Part shown: positions 62,672-64,000 of the stretch, one piece after another
Layout of the letters: every line of letters starts with the position of its first letter
Position numbering within the stretch: position 1 is the first letter of the stretch
NCBI RefSeq assembly: GCF_032884065.1
Contig: NC_088867.1
Coordinates: 58,478,675-58,542,674, forward strand
Source of the DNA: Artemia franciscana
Lineage: Eukaryota; Arthropoda; Branchiopoda; Anostraca; Artemiidae
Length of the DNA stretch: 64,000 nucleotides
Direction of reading: 5' to 3'
The notes under the pieces: generated by a model
What the model was told of the DNA's origin: nothing
The model's database searches: none
The model's input: only the letters and a program-made list of their open reading frames with translations
Program-made: the position numbers and the translations under genes

Positions 62672-63160
62672 GAATATTGGAGGCTAAAGTGATGACATTG
62701 GTCAAATATGGCTCTGAAGCATGGGCGCTCCGAAATGCAGACGAAAATTTACTAGATGTTTTCCAGAGAAATTGCCTATGGATTGTTCTGGGTACCCGGC
62801 TGACTGACCGTATTTCAAACAGTAGATTGTACGTAAAATGTCGTTCAATCTCGTTTTCTAGGACTATAATGAAAGAAAGGTTGAGATGACTAGGCCACGT
62901 TCTGCGGATGAAGGATGACAAATTGCCGAAGATTGTCTATTTGGCCAACCGTCTGGGGCTATACGGAAAGCAGGTCGTCCTCGCCTGGGTTGGGAGGATG
63001 TCATAAATAAAGATTTAAATGAAATGGAAACTTTCTGGGAGGGTGTAAAGAGGGGGCCTTGAATAGATTAGGTTGGAGGAGGAGCTTGCGTAGCTATGTT
63101 GGCCTCAGGCGACTTGGTGCTGCAGTGAGCTATTAGTAGTAGTAGTAGTAGTAGTAGTAG
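62672..63160 (+). mobile_element. 5'-truncated copy of the 11.6-kb LINE, with (TAG)9 tail
   Basis: Begins at 'atattggaggctaaagtg' and reads 'AKVMTLVKYGSEAWALRNAD', 'LLDVFQRNCLWIVLGTRLTD' and 'RTIMKERLR' before a stop, ending in (TAG)9 at 63134-63160. It is over 90% identical by eye to 14212-14679. 'gtaatg' just before it and 'gtaatgg' at the end of the tail could be a short target duplication. Confidence 0.85.
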
Positions 63161-63483
63161 TAATGGAATTAGAAACATTTTTGACATAGTCAAACAACTA
63201 TTCTAGATGGAATAAAGATTTTATGGCTCTTTTTAAAAATGTAAATAGTCTTATAGAATAAAACAAAGTTTTAAAAGGAAATTCTATTGCTTCTTCAACT
63301 CTGTGCTTTTGGAAATTGACTTAGTAAAGGTATCCTGTAGCTCTCACGTAGCTACGGAGTATACTATAGTCTAACTTAAAACCCCTTTTTGTGACACTTC
63401 CAGATGATTCAATATACGATAGTCTGACTAACAATTCCTTTTTTAGAACATGTCCAGATGAATAAACTGTTTTTCATTTTCAG
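63161..63483. other. Intron 5, end
   Basis: 'agtctaacttaaaacccctttttgtgac' near 63370 and 'agtctgactaacaattcctt' near 63420 form a short diverged direct repeat. Nothing else seen. Confidence 0.45.
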
Positions 63484-63742
63484 AATATTTGGTAGAGGAA
63501 GTGATGAAAATGCCAATTTGTATTTGAAATCTTGCGCAAGGACTGCTAGTTTAACTTTACAGATTCCAAACCTTCACCTGACAACGTCGTTGAATTGCAA
63601 CAATCTAAGGAAGCATTTTTATTTTCGGCATAGCCACATAGACACGAAACGAGTTCATTATGATGGTGTCAAAGTAGCTGTTAGACTTAATGGCCAAGAA
63701 GCTTCATTAGATGAAAATGGCCAACTTGAACTTCTACCGTAG
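63484..63742 (+). CDS. Unrecognised host gene, last exon with stop
   Basis: The acceptor 'gtttttcattttcag' ends at 63483. The first A completes Glu with exon 5, then 'IFGRGSDENANLYLKSCART', 'ASLTLQIPNLHLTTSLNCNN', 'LRKHFYFRHSHIDTKRVHYD' and 'GVKVAVRLNGQEASLDENGQ', ending 'LELLP' and TAG at 63740-63742. The C-terminal 'R-H-DG--V-VR--G--A--DE-GQL' pattern resembles, from memory, the end of uncharacterised conserved arthropod proteins. With the previous five exons the visible protein is about 478 residues. Confidence 0.88.
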
Positions 63743-64000
63743 ATTTGTGTCTCCTTAGAGTCTAATTCTACTTGCTGTTTTCTACAATTTTCATATTTTA
63801 CTTCTCGTATTTTATTCCTCATAAGTCTCGTAATTTGTTTTTCGCTTATTTACTATATTTTCTTTACTCCTCTTCTTTCCTATATGCAGTTTTACAAAAT
63901 TTAATACTCACGAATAGGTTTTATGATTTGAATATGGTTACGCTTCTTCTTTTAACTGTTTAATATGTAGATTCAATATTCAAATTGGATATTATGTGTA
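63743..64000 (+). other. Presumed 3' UTR of the host gene
   Basis: T-rich sequence after the stop. No AATAAA signal is visible before the window ends, so the polyadenylation site is probably beyond 64000 or uses a variant signal. Confidence 0.5.

Overview
The window reads as AT-rich, intron- and repeat-dense animal nuclear DNA. There are spliced exons with GT/AG borders, RTE-like, CR1/Jockey-like and other LINE pieces, a hAT transposon, Helitrons, a tRNA-derived SINE, fold-back elements and very long (TA)n arrays. I see no bacterial operons, CRISPR array, rRNA or intact tRNA gene. The repeat style (LINE with a (TAG)n tail, fold-back families, G-run repeats) suggests a crustacean, perhaps a brine shrimp (Artemia), but that is a guess from memory. 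A 100-base run of N at 25966-26065 marks a scaffold gap.

One host gene is supported on the + strand. Six exons (30310-30482, 48926-49441, 55194-55318, 57565-57757, 59528-59700, 63484-63742) have consensus splice sites, keep one reading frame through all five junctions and end in a stop. Together they give about 478 residues lacking the N-terminus: an acidic Ser-rich segment, a Tyr/Pro-rich segment and a C-terminal folded region. Its first visible intron is about 18.4 kb. I cannot name it. The C-terminal half resembles, from memory only, uncharacterised conserved arthropod proteins.

Layout. 1-2.1 kb: interspersed repeat and three fold-back elements. 3.0-5.5 kb: decayed hAT transposase, minus strand. 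5.5-11.5 kb: mostly unexplained AT-rich DNA with a faint repeat cluster. 11.6-14.7 kb: nearly full-length LINE with endonuclease and reverse transcriptase, broken in several places. 17.2-26.0 kb: a large inverted structure. Helitron 3' ends with hairpin and CTAG face outward on both sides (minus strand at 17.2 and 18.06 kb, plus strand at 25.61 kb and at the gap). The arms consist of helicase C-terminus, minisatellite and T-rich or A-rich DNA. A 2.49-kb element with terminal inverted repeats and an internal ~300-bp tandem repeat sits near the centre.

26-30 kb: LINE relic, gap edge, fold-back element and an 85-bp tandem repeat. 30-49 kb: the large intron, with a SINE, LINE relics (one with a 78-bp in-frame triplication over the RT active-site motif), segmental duplications and a weak promoter-like patch. 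49-64 kb: the remaining exons, whose introns carry duplications, a diverged ~125-bp tandem repeat, more LINE pieces and a second copy of the 1-kb repeat family.

The genes do not form a pathway: one host gene lies among transposable elements. The structures most worth attention are the Helitron-armed inverted duplication with its nested tandem-repeat element, and the unrecognised host gene.
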